Of a DNA stretch of 60,000 nt, positions 35,159-46,051 are shown piece by piece. Each line of letters opens with the position of its first letter. Within the stretch, counting starts at the first letter, position 1. The translations under genes were made by a program, and so were the position numbers. This DNA is from Owenia fusiformis (lineage: Eukaryota > Annelida > Polychaeta > Sabellida > Oweniidae), in contig CAIIXF020000007.1 in assembly GCA_903813345.2 (NCBI GenBank), positions 18,155,564 through 18,215,563 on the forward strand, in the 5' to 3' direction. Under the pieces are notes generated by a model, which was given only the letters and a program-made list of their open reading frames with translations, had not been told where the DNA came from and made no database searches.

Positions 35159-35486
35159 TATCCTTGTAAATTCATGCCAATCTAAGTTTTTCTTGATTAT
35201 TTTTGACGGTTCACTTTATTTTAATCTTCTGCTTAGAATCTCTGCGTCATTTACAGAGAAATATAAACAAAATGGATACATTGATGATTTATACAAAAAA
35301 TTACCATAGCTTTGTGGTTGTAGAAGGTCGAATTGTGCTAATTTTGTAGCAAAATCGCCGTTTGTCGCTTCTGTTCACAAAATCTTTATGGCGGCTTCTA
35401 TTCTCACGAGATTTGACGAGAGTAGCCATTGAATATTGCTGCCATCTATTTAACTATACAGAGTTTATATCATTCATTCCACCATC

Positions 35487-35678
35487 ATGTATTCGATGGA
35501 AGAAATCAATGATCTCTATTCGCATAACATAAAACCAAAGTTTGGATTTGATTTGAAGCCAGAACAGTTACAAGTGATAACAAACATATTGAATCAAGAA
35601 TCCACTATAGCAGTTTTACCAACTGGTTATTGGAAAACATTACAACACGTGATCATCAAATTACGTCACGTCACGTGA
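35487..35678 (+). pseudogene. Truncated RecQ-like DNA helicase N-terminal fragment
   Basis: The open frame reads FGFDLKPEQLQVITNIL, then STIAVLPTGYWKT. This is the typical start of RecQ-like helicases: an aromatic-rich F-G-F, a Q motif K-P-E-Q and then motif I. The Walker A sequence is PTGYWKT where PTGYGKT/S is expected, so the P-loop Gly is Trp. The similarity stops right after motif I, in a palindromic cacgtgatcat-rich stretch. It is about 55 aa of a domain that needs over 350. It is a non-functional fragment, perhaps mobilised by a transposon. The gap between 35678 and 35990 holds nothing else. Confidence 0.6.
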
Positions 35679-35989
35679 TCATCACACTGATTTATGCAAC
35701 GCATGCGCACTTGAAATTAGGTCAGCGAAAATGTCAAGAAGACCGGTCGGAAATGTAATTTCGTCTTATCTGCAACGATTACACATAATTACTGTAATAA
35801 AGCGAGGCATTTATGGGTTCATTTTGAAGATTTTTGGTCCCGCTATCCAGTGGTGAAAGAATTTTCAAGATTGAGGTAAGATCTTGGGAGAAAAGTCAAA
35901 AACATCAGATCCGGACTTTTCAGCATTTCTTAAATTTGATAAATTTACATTGCACGTTATGCACCCCTGGGGCCAACACGATCCTCAGA

Positions 35990-36275
35990 GACCCAGAAAA
36001 TTTTCGAACGGAATGCTTGACATATCCGTAATTCGCGTGAAAAGTCCGAACGAAATGCGTACGTTTTTTTCCCGTCGTTCGTATTTTTGCTGTGTAGACG
36101 ATCTTTTCAGAAAGTTTTCTACAGAAATATTTTGGCTTGACAATTACCAGGTAAAATGCGTATTTGCGTGACATTTTCTGTCACGCAAAAATAACTGGCG
36201 TGACTTCAAATTCTTCAGCAAATGCGTGACAAATACGCAAATTGCGGGACAGTTGACAGGCCTGATATATTAGTC
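35990..36275. repeat. Dispersed repeat, copy 2
   Basis: The second copy of the family at 8660-9000, in the same orientation. It carries an extra block (tgcgtgacattttctgtcacgca) that is itself palindromic. It ends with the identical ttgcgggacagttgacaggc. Confidence 0.7.
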
Positions 36276-36474
36276 ATATAAATCCGACCGTTGTATGCTG
36301 TTCTTCGATATTCCTTGTTCTTATTTGGATATTTATTTTTTATCATTTTCTTTGCATACACGGTCGTAGATATTATATGGAACAAATTGCGGTAAACGCT
36401 TTTCTGGCCTGTCTTGGTAAATATAGTTACCATACTAACCAAAGTCACACAAATTATCACGTAATTATTTAGCT

Positions 36475-36950
36475 CCAACATCAAAGTGTTAAATCTTACC
36501 TTAGACATGTAAAACGCTTGATAATTGACGAAATATAATCAATTGAATTATATTTTCATTATCGCCCGCCATGTTGCTGAATGTTGTTTCCGGTAGTCTA
36601 AATGTATAACATGTATCGAAACGGAATCATAATTATTTATTACACAGAGACCGATTCCAAAGCTGTTCTCTGCCACTTATTACTTTTCTCATTTTGAAAC
36701 AATAACTTTTCCAAATAACTTCCCTTCTCAACGACACTGCTTCCCTTTCAACTGAATATTTGTGTAACAAAAACTTATGATTTCGTTTGATATAGTTTTA
36801 CATCTAGACTATCAGATTAACCCGGAAGTGACCTTGGTAGGCAAAATGAGAAAATTTTAAAATTTAGCAGCATGCTTATATTTCTTCAATTACCAAGCGT
36901 CTTACATGCCTAAGGTAAGATTAAATACTTTATAGTTGAAGCAAAGAAAT
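36475..36950. promoter_or_regulatory. Divergent mirrored donor-like segments; possible bidirectional promoter
   Basis: About 65 bases on the minus strand (36545 to 36480) match 36878-36943 on the plus strand at about 80%. Both contain TCAAGCGT/CCAAGCGT, then TTACATG(T/C)CTAAG directly before GTAAGATT, a good splice-donor consensus. The 330 bases between include gcccgccatgttgc and a ttccgg word. This could be two first exons of divergent transcripts, or the arms of an old inverted repeat. No downstream exon was found in either direction. Confidence 0.35.
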
Positions 36951-37114
36951 TAATTTATCATTTGTGTGAATTTGGTTGGGTAGACATGCCAGGAAAGCAA
37001 TTCCCGCAATATACAAGCGCTAGTGTTTATGACCCTCGTATGCAAGAAAATAGAGTCGAACCAAACTGCAGTTTTCACTAAAACGTGCAGACACAACAAA
37101 ACATTACATTACAT

Positions 37115-39150
37115 GCCATTACATGGTGAGGATGGCACGAGGCCCCTCTTGGTTTTAATCAATTCTTATGCATTTTTATGATTCAAAATGAGCAAATATT
37201 ATGTTCATATGCACTGTTGGTCAATGTGTTACGGTTTTGGTAGCCCTTGCAGATATATTCCCTAAATTATTGTCACCTTTATATTTAACATGGCGAGGAT
37301 GGTACGAGGCCCCTCCTGGTTTTAATCAATTCTTATGCATATTTATGATTCAAAATGAGCAAATATTATGTTTATATGCACTGTTGGTCAATGTGTTACG
37401 GTTTTGGTAGCCCTTGCAGATATATTCCCTAAATTATTGTCACCTTTATATTCACAATGGCAGAGGATGGTACGAGGCCCCTCCTGGTTTAAATAAATTC
37501 TTATGCATATTTATAATTCAAAATGAGCAAATATTATGTTTATATGCACTGTTGGTCAATGTGTTACGGTTTCGGTAGCCCTTGCAGATATATTCCCTAA
37601 ATTATTGTCACCTTTATATTTAACATGGCGAGGATGGTACGAGGCCCCTCCTGGTTTTAATCAATTCTTATGCATTTTTATGATTCAAAATGAGCAAATA
37701 TTATGTTTATATGCACTGTTGGTCAATGTGTTACGGTTTTGGTAGCCCTTGCAGATATTTTCCCTAAATTATTGTCACCTTTATATTTAACATGGCGAGG
37801 ATGGTACGAGCCCCCTCCTGGTTTTAGTCAATTCTAATGCATTTTTATGATTCAAAATGAGCAAATATTATGTTTATATGCACTGTTGGTCATTGTGTTA
37901 CGGATTTGGTAGCCCTTGCAGATATTTTCCCTAAATTATTGTCACCTTTATATTTAACATGACGAGGATGGTACGAGGCCCCTCCTGGTTTTAGTCAATT
38001 CTAATGCATTTTTATGATTCAAAATGAGCAAATATTATGTTTATATGCACTGTTGGTCATTGTGTTACGGTTTTGGTAGCCCTTGCAGATATTTTCCCTA
38101 AATTATTCTCACCTTTATATTTAACATTGCGAGGATGGTACGAGGCCCCTCCTGGTTTTAGTCAATTCTAATGCATATTTATGATTCAAAATGAGCAAAT
38201 ATTATGTTTATATGCACTGTTGGTCATTGTGTTACGGTTTTGGTAGCCCTTGCAGATATTTTCCCTAAATTATTCTCACCTTTATATTTAACATGGCGAG
38301 GATGGAACGAGGTCCCCCCCCTGATTTGATCAATTCTAATGCATTTTTATGATTCAAAATGAGCATATATTATGTTTATATGCACTGTTGGTTAATGTGT
38401 TACGGTTTTGGTAGCCCTTGCAGATATATTCCCTAAATTATTGTCACCTTTATATTTAACATGGCGAGGATGGTACGAGGCCCCTCCTGGTTTTAATCAA
38501 TTCTTATGCATTTTTATGATTCAAAATGAGCAAATATTATGTTTATATGCACTGTTGGTCAATGTGTTACGGTTTTGGTAGCCCTTGCAGATATTTTCCC
38601 TAAATTATTGTCACCTTTATATTTAACATGGCGAGGATGGTACGAGGCCCCTCCTGGTTTAAATAAATTCTTATGCATATTTATTATTCAAAATGCGCAA
38701 ATAATAAGTTCATATGAACTATTGGTCTATGTGTTAATATTTTGGTAGCCCTTGCAGATATATTCCCTAAATTATTCTCACCTTTATATTTAACATGGCG
38801 AGGATGGTACGAGGCCCCTCCTGGTTTAAATAAATTCTTACGCATATTTATGATTCAAAATGAGCAAATATTATGTTTATATGCACTGTTGGTCAATGTG
38901 TTACGGTTTTGGTAGCCCTTGCAGATATATTCCCTAAATTATTGTCACCTTTATATTTAACATGGCGAAGATGGTACGAGGCCCCTTCTGGTTTTAATCA
39001 ATACATATGAATATTTATGAATGAAAATGAAAATATTTTATGTTTATTTGCACGAATTTGGTAGCCCTTGCAGATATATTCCCTTAATTATTGTCACTTT
39101 ATATTTCCCTTTACTTTAATAGTCAGGGATGGTACTATGCTGTATGCCCC
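37115..39150 (+). repeat. 167-bp satellite array, forward orientation (~12 copies)
   Basis: Tandem units of about 167 bp are marked by catggcgaggatggtacgag, gattcaaaatgagcaaat and gttacggttttggtagccct. Copies recur near 37130, 37295, 37463, 37632, 37798, 37966, 38133, 38299, 38467, 38635, 38801 and 38968, with a degenerate one near 39125. The identical 69-aa open frames at 37201, 37536 and 38539 are satellite frames, not genes. Confidence 0.95.
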
Positions 39151-39599
39151 TCTTGGTTTAAATTGATTCAGATGCATATTGATGAACAACATTGAATATA
39201 TATTATATTTATATGGATTTATTTCCGCATTTGTCCTCTATCAGTCTACTGACTCTACTACAATATATCTTGAGATATATCTTTTAAAAACACCAAGGGT
39301 GTATAACCAGTACGCCTGTATGATCAGCATGCTCTAGTCTATAACACATTACAAATGTTTTGAGTGCTAAACATACCATCTTGTACACCCGAGTTCAATG
39401 ATGAGAGATTGTCATTAAAATATAAATAGAAAACGTATTCACATAAACTGTCTTGTTATAAAGTTCACAGTTTGGCCAGAAATGTTGGTCATCATAAACA
39501 AAATGGCTATGCTCTGCAAGCACGTTAAATCGTAGTGACTATATATGAGTACAGGGCCAAACTTTGGAATATGTGTTTAATCGTGTTTCCATTGATTTA
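39151..39599. other. Spacer between opposed satellite arrays
   Basis: About 450 bases of non-satellite sequence without coding signal separate the forward and reverse arrays. Confidence 0.6.
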
Positions 39600-42303
39600 A
39601 TTCTAACCGTAATGATTTAACCATAACACATTGACCAACAGTGCATATAAACATAATATTTGCTTATTTTGAATCATTTTGAATGCATAAGAAATTGTTA
39701 AAACCTTGAGGGGCCTCGTACCAACCACGCCATGTTAAATATAAAGTTGACAATAATTAAGGGAATATATCTGCAAGGGCTACAAAAACCGTAACACATT
39801 GACCAACAGTGCATATGACATAATATTTGCTCATTTTGAATCATAAAAATGCATAAGAATTGATTAAAACCTGGAGGGGCCTCGTACCATCCTCGCCATG
39901 TTGAATATAAATGCGACAATTATTTGGGGAATATATCTGCAAGAGCTACCAAAATAGTAACACATAGAACAATAGTTCATATTAACATAATATTTGCTCA
40001 TTTTGAATCATAAAAATGCATAAGAATTGATTAAAACCAGGAGGGGCCTCGTACCATCCTCGCCATGTTAAATATAAAGGTGACAATAATTTAGGGAATA
40101 TATCTGCAAGGGCTACAAAAACCGTAACACATTGACCAACAGTGCATATAAACATAATATTTGCTCATTTTGAATCATAAAAATGCATAAGAATTGATTA
40201 AAACCTGGAGGGGCCTCGTACCATCCTCGCCATGTTGAATTAAATGCGACAATTATTTGCCGAATACATGTATATCTGCAAGGGCTACCAAAATAGTAAC
40301 ACATAGAAAAATAGTTCATATTAACATAATATTTGCTCATTTTGAATCATAAAAATGCATAAGAATTGATTAAAACCAGGAGGGGCCTCATACCATCCTC
40401 GCCATGTTAAATATAAAGGTGACAATAATTTAGGGAATATATCTGCAAGGGCTACCAAAACCGTAACACATTGACCAACAGTGCATATTAACATATTTGC
40501 TCATTTTGAATCATAAATATGCATAAGAATTTATTTAAACCAGTTGGGGCCTCGTACCATCCTCGCCATGTTGAATATAAAGGTGACAATAATTTAGGGA
40601 ATATATCTGCAAGGGCTACCAAAATAGTAACACATAGACCAATAGTTCATATAAATATAAAATTTGCTCATTTTCAATCATAAATATGCATAAGAACTGA
40701 TTTAAACCAGGAGGGGCCTCGTACCATCCTCGCCATGTTAAATATAAAGTTGACAATAATTTAGGGAATATATCTGCAAGGGCTACCAAAATAGTAACAC
40801 ATAGACCAATAGTTCATATAAACATAATATTTGCTCATATTTGATCATAAATATGCATAAGAATTGATTTAAACCAGGAGGGGCCTCGTACCATCCTCGC
40901 CATGTTAAATATAAATGAGACAATAATTTAGGGAATATATCTGCAAGGGCTACCAAAATAGTAACACATACACCAATAGTTCATATAAACATAATATTTG
41001 CTCATATTTGATCATAAATATGCATAAGAATTGATTTAAACCAGGAGGGGCCTCGTACCATCCTCGCCATGTTAAATATAAATGAGACAATAATTTAGGG
41101 AATATATCTGCAAGGGCTACCAAAATAGTAACACATACACCAATAGTTCATATAAACATAATATTTGCTCATTTTGAATCATAAATATGCATAAGAATTG
41201 ATTTAAACCAGGAGGGGCCTCGTACCATCCTCGACATGTTAAATATAAAGGTGACAATAATTTAGGGAATATATCTGCAAGGGCTACCAAAACCGTAACA
41301 CAAAGAACAGTAGTTCCTATAAACATAATATTTGCTTATATTTGATCATAAATATGCATAAGAACTGATTTAAACCAGGAGGGGCCTCTTACCATCCTCG
41401 CCATGTTAAATATAAAGGTGACAATAATTTAGGGAATATATCTGCAAGGGCTACTAAAATAGCAACACAGAGACTAATAGTTCATATAAACATATTATTT
41501 GCTTATTTTTAATCATAATCATACATAAGAATTGATTTAAACCAGGAGGGGCCTCGTACCATCCTCGCCATGTTAAATATAAAGGTGACAATAATTTAGG
41601 GAATATATCTGCAAGGGCTATCAAAACCGTAACACATACACCAATAGTTCATATAAACATAATATTTGCTTATATTTGATCATAAATATGCATAAGAACT
41701 GATTTAAACCAGGAGGGGCCTCTTACCTTCCTCGACATGTTAAATATAAAGGTGACAATAATTTAGGCAATAAATCTACAAGGGCTACCAAAATAGTATT
41801 ACATACACCAATAATTCATATTAACATAATATTTTTTCATATTTAATCATAAATATGCATAAGAATTGATTTCAACCGGAAGGGGCCTCGTACCATCCTC
41901 GCCATGTTAAATATAAATGAGACAATAATTTAGGGAATATATCTGCAAGGGCTACCAAAATAGTAACACATAGACCAATAGTTCATATAAACATAATATT
42001 TGCTCATATTTAATCATACATATGCGTAAGAATTGATTTAAACCAGGAGGGGCCTCGTACCATCCTCGCCATGTTAAATATAAAGGTGACAATAATTTAG
42101 GGAATATATCTGCAAGGGCTACCAAAATAGTAACACATTGACCAATATTTCATATTAACATTATATTAGCTCATGTTTGATCATAAATATGCATAAGAAT
42201 TGTTTTAAACCAGGCGGGGCCTCGTACCATCCTCGCCATGTTAAATATAAAGGTGACAATAATTTAAGGAATATATCTGCAAGGGCTACCAAAATAGTAA
42301 CAC

Positions 42304-44209
42304 TAGCAATGGACAACGAATAGATGGCGCGTTTTCGCGGGAAATTTTATTCACTAAAAAATTGACCCCGCTTTTATATGCAATTTTGGTCGCTCATTTT
42401 AACTATGTTAAAAGTCGAATTGCTGTTATTTCTTTATAAAATCTGTTTAATAATTGAATGAAGTCTTCGCGCATTCTGAAGAATAGAAGAAAATCGTTTT
42501 TGGCGAGGACGAACTTCACGAGGTAAAGTTTAAATCATTTAATTATACCCTTAATAATTTTTGGTCGCTTTGATTAAGCAGTTATTTGTAAAGTTTAAAG
42601 TCTTGAGATCGTAAAAAATTAAAACTTACACTGATATATATATGCGCAAATGTAGAAATTCAACTTTTAAAGTGGCTGGTGTAATCTTCCGATTCTCATG
42701 CAAGATGGCGGCCATATTTATCTTCCGGGGTCGCGTGTCTTGCGCAAAAATAAAATCGTTAATTTTGGTTAATCTGTGTTCAATTATGGTTGTTACTTCA
42801 AATAAATGTATATTTATGAAATCAAATATGCTATTGAAAACTTCTTCATACGATGTCCGTTGAATTTGGACTTATTAGACACAGATTAAAAGATTGTTAT
42901 TGTCACGTGATTAGTTTGTTGTTGTTCTCGCGATCAAGCACGTGGATCGATGTGGATAGGTTGGTATGATTATTTGACTATTACCAATGCATAATTCAGT
43001 AATTACAGGTGCCCCAATCTATTATCATCGGATAATCACTTTGACTACTTGCAGTCTCACCTCCCTTGATGCCCCATAATGTAAAAGTTTATCATTGATG
43101 ACCCATACTAATGATCACTTGATGTCCCATACTATTGATCATTTGATACATGTATACCATACTATTGACCACTTGATGTCCCACACTATTGATCACTTGA
43201 TGTCCCACACTGTTGATTCCTTTGATATACTATTGATCACTTGATGTTCCATACTGTTGATCACTTGATGTCCCATACTATTGATCATTTGATGTCCCAT
43301 ACTATTTAACACTTACTACCCCATACCATTGATCACTTGATTTCCCACACTGTTAATTATTTTATTCCCTAATACTTATTAATTACTATTGATTATTGAT
43401 TGTCCAAGACTGTTGATTACTTGATATCCAGTACTGTTGATCACTTGATCATGATGTTCCATACTGTTGATCACTTGATGTCCCATACCATTGATCACTT
43501 GATGCCCCATACTATTGGTTAGTTGATGTCCCATACCACTAATCACTTGATGTCTCATACCATTGATCTCTAAATGCAGCATGCTTGTTTTAACGACTTG
43601 GAAAGTTTTATTTTGGTCTCTCAAGACTTTTGAAAACTATAATACATGTACATATGGACATATGTATATTATATATTATGGTAAACAATTTAGTGATATA
43701 CATGTAGTGTCAGCTTATAGATACACTATTTGTATACATGGAAAGAATATTACTCAAGTAATAAAAAAATATTTGTACTAATGTTCTCCATTGATCCAAA
43801 TGAAAGAGACATAGGAAATTGTACATTGCAAATGTTTATTAAAAAAAAAATACAAAAAACGCCCATGGGTGATACTCTGTGACTCTAATTTACGAAAATA
43901 TGAACTTATATTAGACCTTCATTTTTTTTTGTTTGGTTAAATAAAAGTTAGAGTTACAAGAAAATATAAGGTATGATAAGATAAACCTTATTGTTAATTT
44001 TTAATTAAATTTCAAAGTTGGGGTCAGTTTTTAGCAAAAACGATTTTTGGACCCCCTGAGGGTGACCTACTTTAAATGGGTGCCACGGCCAGTATGCATT
44101 TTCTAAAAATTTAGGTTATAGATTTTCTTTTTATTGAAACTCCAAGCTTTCAGAAAATATATAGTTTAATGGGGTTGGGTTAATTTAAAAAAATGGTTGT
44201 CCAATGCTA
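42304..44209. mobile_element. ~1.9-kb element with terminal inverted repeats inserted in the satellite
   Basis: The left end TAGCAATGGACAAC (42304) and the right end GTTGTCCAATGCTA (44209) are inverted with one mismatch. gtaacac is duplicated on both sides (42297-42303 and 44210-44216), and the flanks join to a normal satellite unit. By end choice the duplication could be read as 7 to 9 bp, so a hAT-like class is possible. There is no transposase ORF. It carries the minisatellite at 43070-43570. Confidence 0.75.
43070..43570. repeat. ~24-bp minisatellite
   Basis: About 18-20 degenerate copies of ccatactattgatcacttga-tgtc lie inside the 42304-44209 element. The open frame 43379-43624 is a repeat frame (MGHQVIN repeats). 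Confidence 0.85.
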
Positions 44210-44699
44210 GTAACACATAGACCAATAGTTCATATAAACATAATATTTGGACATATTTAATCATAAATATGCATAAGAATTGATTTAAACCAGGTGGGGC
44301 CTCGTACCATCCTCGCCATGTTAAATATAAAGGTGACAATAATTACGGAATATATCAGCAAGGGCTACCAAAATAGTAACACATTGACCAATAGTTCATA
44401 TAAACATCATATTTGCTCATAGATATGCATAAGAATTGATTTAAACCAGGTGGGGCCTCGTACCATCCTGGCCATGTTAGACTATAGAGTGTCTGCGAGT
44501 TTTATATGGGTAGGTAGTAAAATCTGCAGCTTGTATAGTATGAGAAAATAAGAAAAATAAATATCCAAATCAGAAAAAAATAACAACAAATAACATCATA
44601 CGAGGGTCAGATTTATATGACTATGATATATTGACTTAACCAACCAAACCAATATGATAGCTGTATTATAAATACATGCTGCTTGCCATCAATGGAAGT

Positions 44700-46051
44700 G
44701 TGCTGTTTTTTTCATTGACTTGCAGAATTGGACTTACTGCTGAAAGACCTCTCAATCGATTCCTTGCAACTCGGAAATGTTCTTGATTGGTGGGCGATAA
44801 TTGAGTATTGTCCATTTTTAAATTTCTAAGCTCAGTGCTTAGTGAACAGCCGGACGGTAGGACTATAGTCTTCACAGACGGGTCAGCCTATGGGAATCCT
44901 GGTCCTTCGGGAGCTGCTGCAGTGGTTTATGTGGGTGGACTTAAATCTACACCTATATGTCTTGAGCAACCAGTCTCCCTCATAGGTAACAACTATTATG
45001 GGGAAGTGGTAGCAATAAAGATGGCGGTAGAATATCTGACAACCATAAAGACTAGCAGCAACATCCTGCTCTTGTCAGACTGCCAACCCGCTATAACAGC
45101 ATCTTTTATTACTACCAAGTGTAAAAGCATCACAGAGGACATTATTGACACAAGGAAAGCCTGCAAACTGCTATCTTTACAGAACAAAACCTTAGAAGTC
45201 TACTGGGTCCCAGGTCACCAAGGGACAGAAGGGAATGAAGTTGCGGATAAAACTGCCAAGAAAGCAGCATTGGCAGCCAAATCTCTCACTGACTGTAAAA
45301 CATCTAAGTCTGTAGCTTATAATAATATCAAATGTAACGCTTTAGAGAAATGGCAAAATAGGTATAACAACTCCACCAAGGTGAACTTTGTTCAGGAATT
45401 AATTCCTAAGGTTAAATTGAAAAGTCCAATTGTAAAGACAGGAACTAGGTATTATAGAAATATATGTAACCAAATTATTTCTGGGCACACCCGTTTACAT
45501 GGCCATCACCATAGAATTAACCCCGATATTTTATCTCCCAACTGTGACCACTGTAACATACCAGAGACAGTTGAACATTACATCTTTGCTTGCTCTAAGT
45601 TCCAGGAAGAGAGGGAGATTCTATTGGCCAAAGTGCAACAGATACTACTAGGAGCTAAATACAATCCAGCTCTAGACCTACAAACAATCACAGGACTCAA
45701 CACAAGCCTGGACCATAAGTTAAATAAAGAAATTATGAAATGCCTACAGGCATTTATACAGAAATCCAAGAGATTTTAATAACTTATTTTTAACTCGAGT
45801 GAGATAGTGACTCTATTTTAACATCTCATTTTAATGGAAAAACACTTGCATTTTAGACTACGTTAGATAACAAGTTTTAGCGCTCTCTCTCCCAACAGAA
45901 GTAAAATAAGCACAAGTGAAAAGTACAAGTGATATTTTTAGTACATGAGTTTTAAAAACAGCAACAAGTGATCAAAGGCAGCATAATAATGCCAAAGTGA
46001 TCCCGGAACACCTTATAAGGAACACTGAAAAGGACTAAGAAGAAGAAGAAA
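44700..46051 (+). mobile_element. 5'-truncated non-LTR retrotransposon, 3' part
   Basis: The coding 3' end (RNase H plus tail domain) is followed by about 270 bases of 3' UTR ending in aagaagaagaag at 46036-46051, a tail typical of some non-LTR elements. No reverse transcriptase is seen upstream, so the copy is truncated. The left border is approximate. Confidence 0.65.
44808..45779 (+). CDS. RNase HI and C-terminal zinc-finger region of non-LTR retrotransposon pol
   Basis: The 323-aa open frame is intact. The RNase HI active site is complete: D24 (FTDGSAYGNPG), E66 (YYGEVVAIK), D91 (LLLSDCQPA) and D147 (GHQGTEGNEVADK, with H137). A C-terminal Cys/His block follows (CDHCNIPETVEHYIFAC, C-x2-C-x7-H-x4-C), as found after the RNase H of I/Jockey/R1-type elements. 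The reverse transcriptase and endonuclease parts are missing, so the real start is lost and the ATG at 44808 is only the first in frame. It is not a host gene. Confidence 0.85.
   Translation: MSIFKFLSSVLSEQPDGRTIVFTDGSAYGNPGPSGAAAVVYVGGLKSTPICLEQPVSLIGNNYYGEVVAIKMAVEYLTTIKTSSNILLLSDCQPAITASFITTKCKSITEDIIDTRKACKLLSLQNKTLEVYWVPGHQGTEGNEVADKTAKKAALAAKSLTDCKTSKSVAYNNIKCNALEKWQNRYNNSTKVNFVQELIPKVKLKSPIVKTGTRYYRNICNQIISGHTRLHGHHHRINPDILSPNCDHCNIPETVEHYIFACSKFQEEREILLAKVQQILLGAKYNPALDLQTITGLNTSLDHKLNKEIMKCLQAFIQKSKRF

Larger units (their letters stand above)
39600..44480 (-). repeat. 167-bp satellite array, reverse orientation (~18 copies, interrupted)
   Basis: The same unit as the forward array but reverse complemented (ctcgtaccatcctcgccatg). 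About 16 copies lie at 39600-42303. A transposon interrupts at 42304-44209, and about two copies continue at 44210-44480. Many copies here share variants that are absent or rare in the forward array, such as aaaatagtaacacatagacc in place of accgtaacacattgacc. The last forward-type copies near 38650-38745 carry the mirror of this variant. Confidence 0.95.

Noticed and set aside
37201-38748. Three near-identical 69-aa plus-strand open frames (and mirror frames at 39698-41326)
   Set aside because: They recur with the 167-bp satellite unit and have no independent coding evidence.
43379-43624. 81-aa minus-strand frame with MGHQVIN repeats
   Set aside because: It is the reading of a 24-bp minisatellite.
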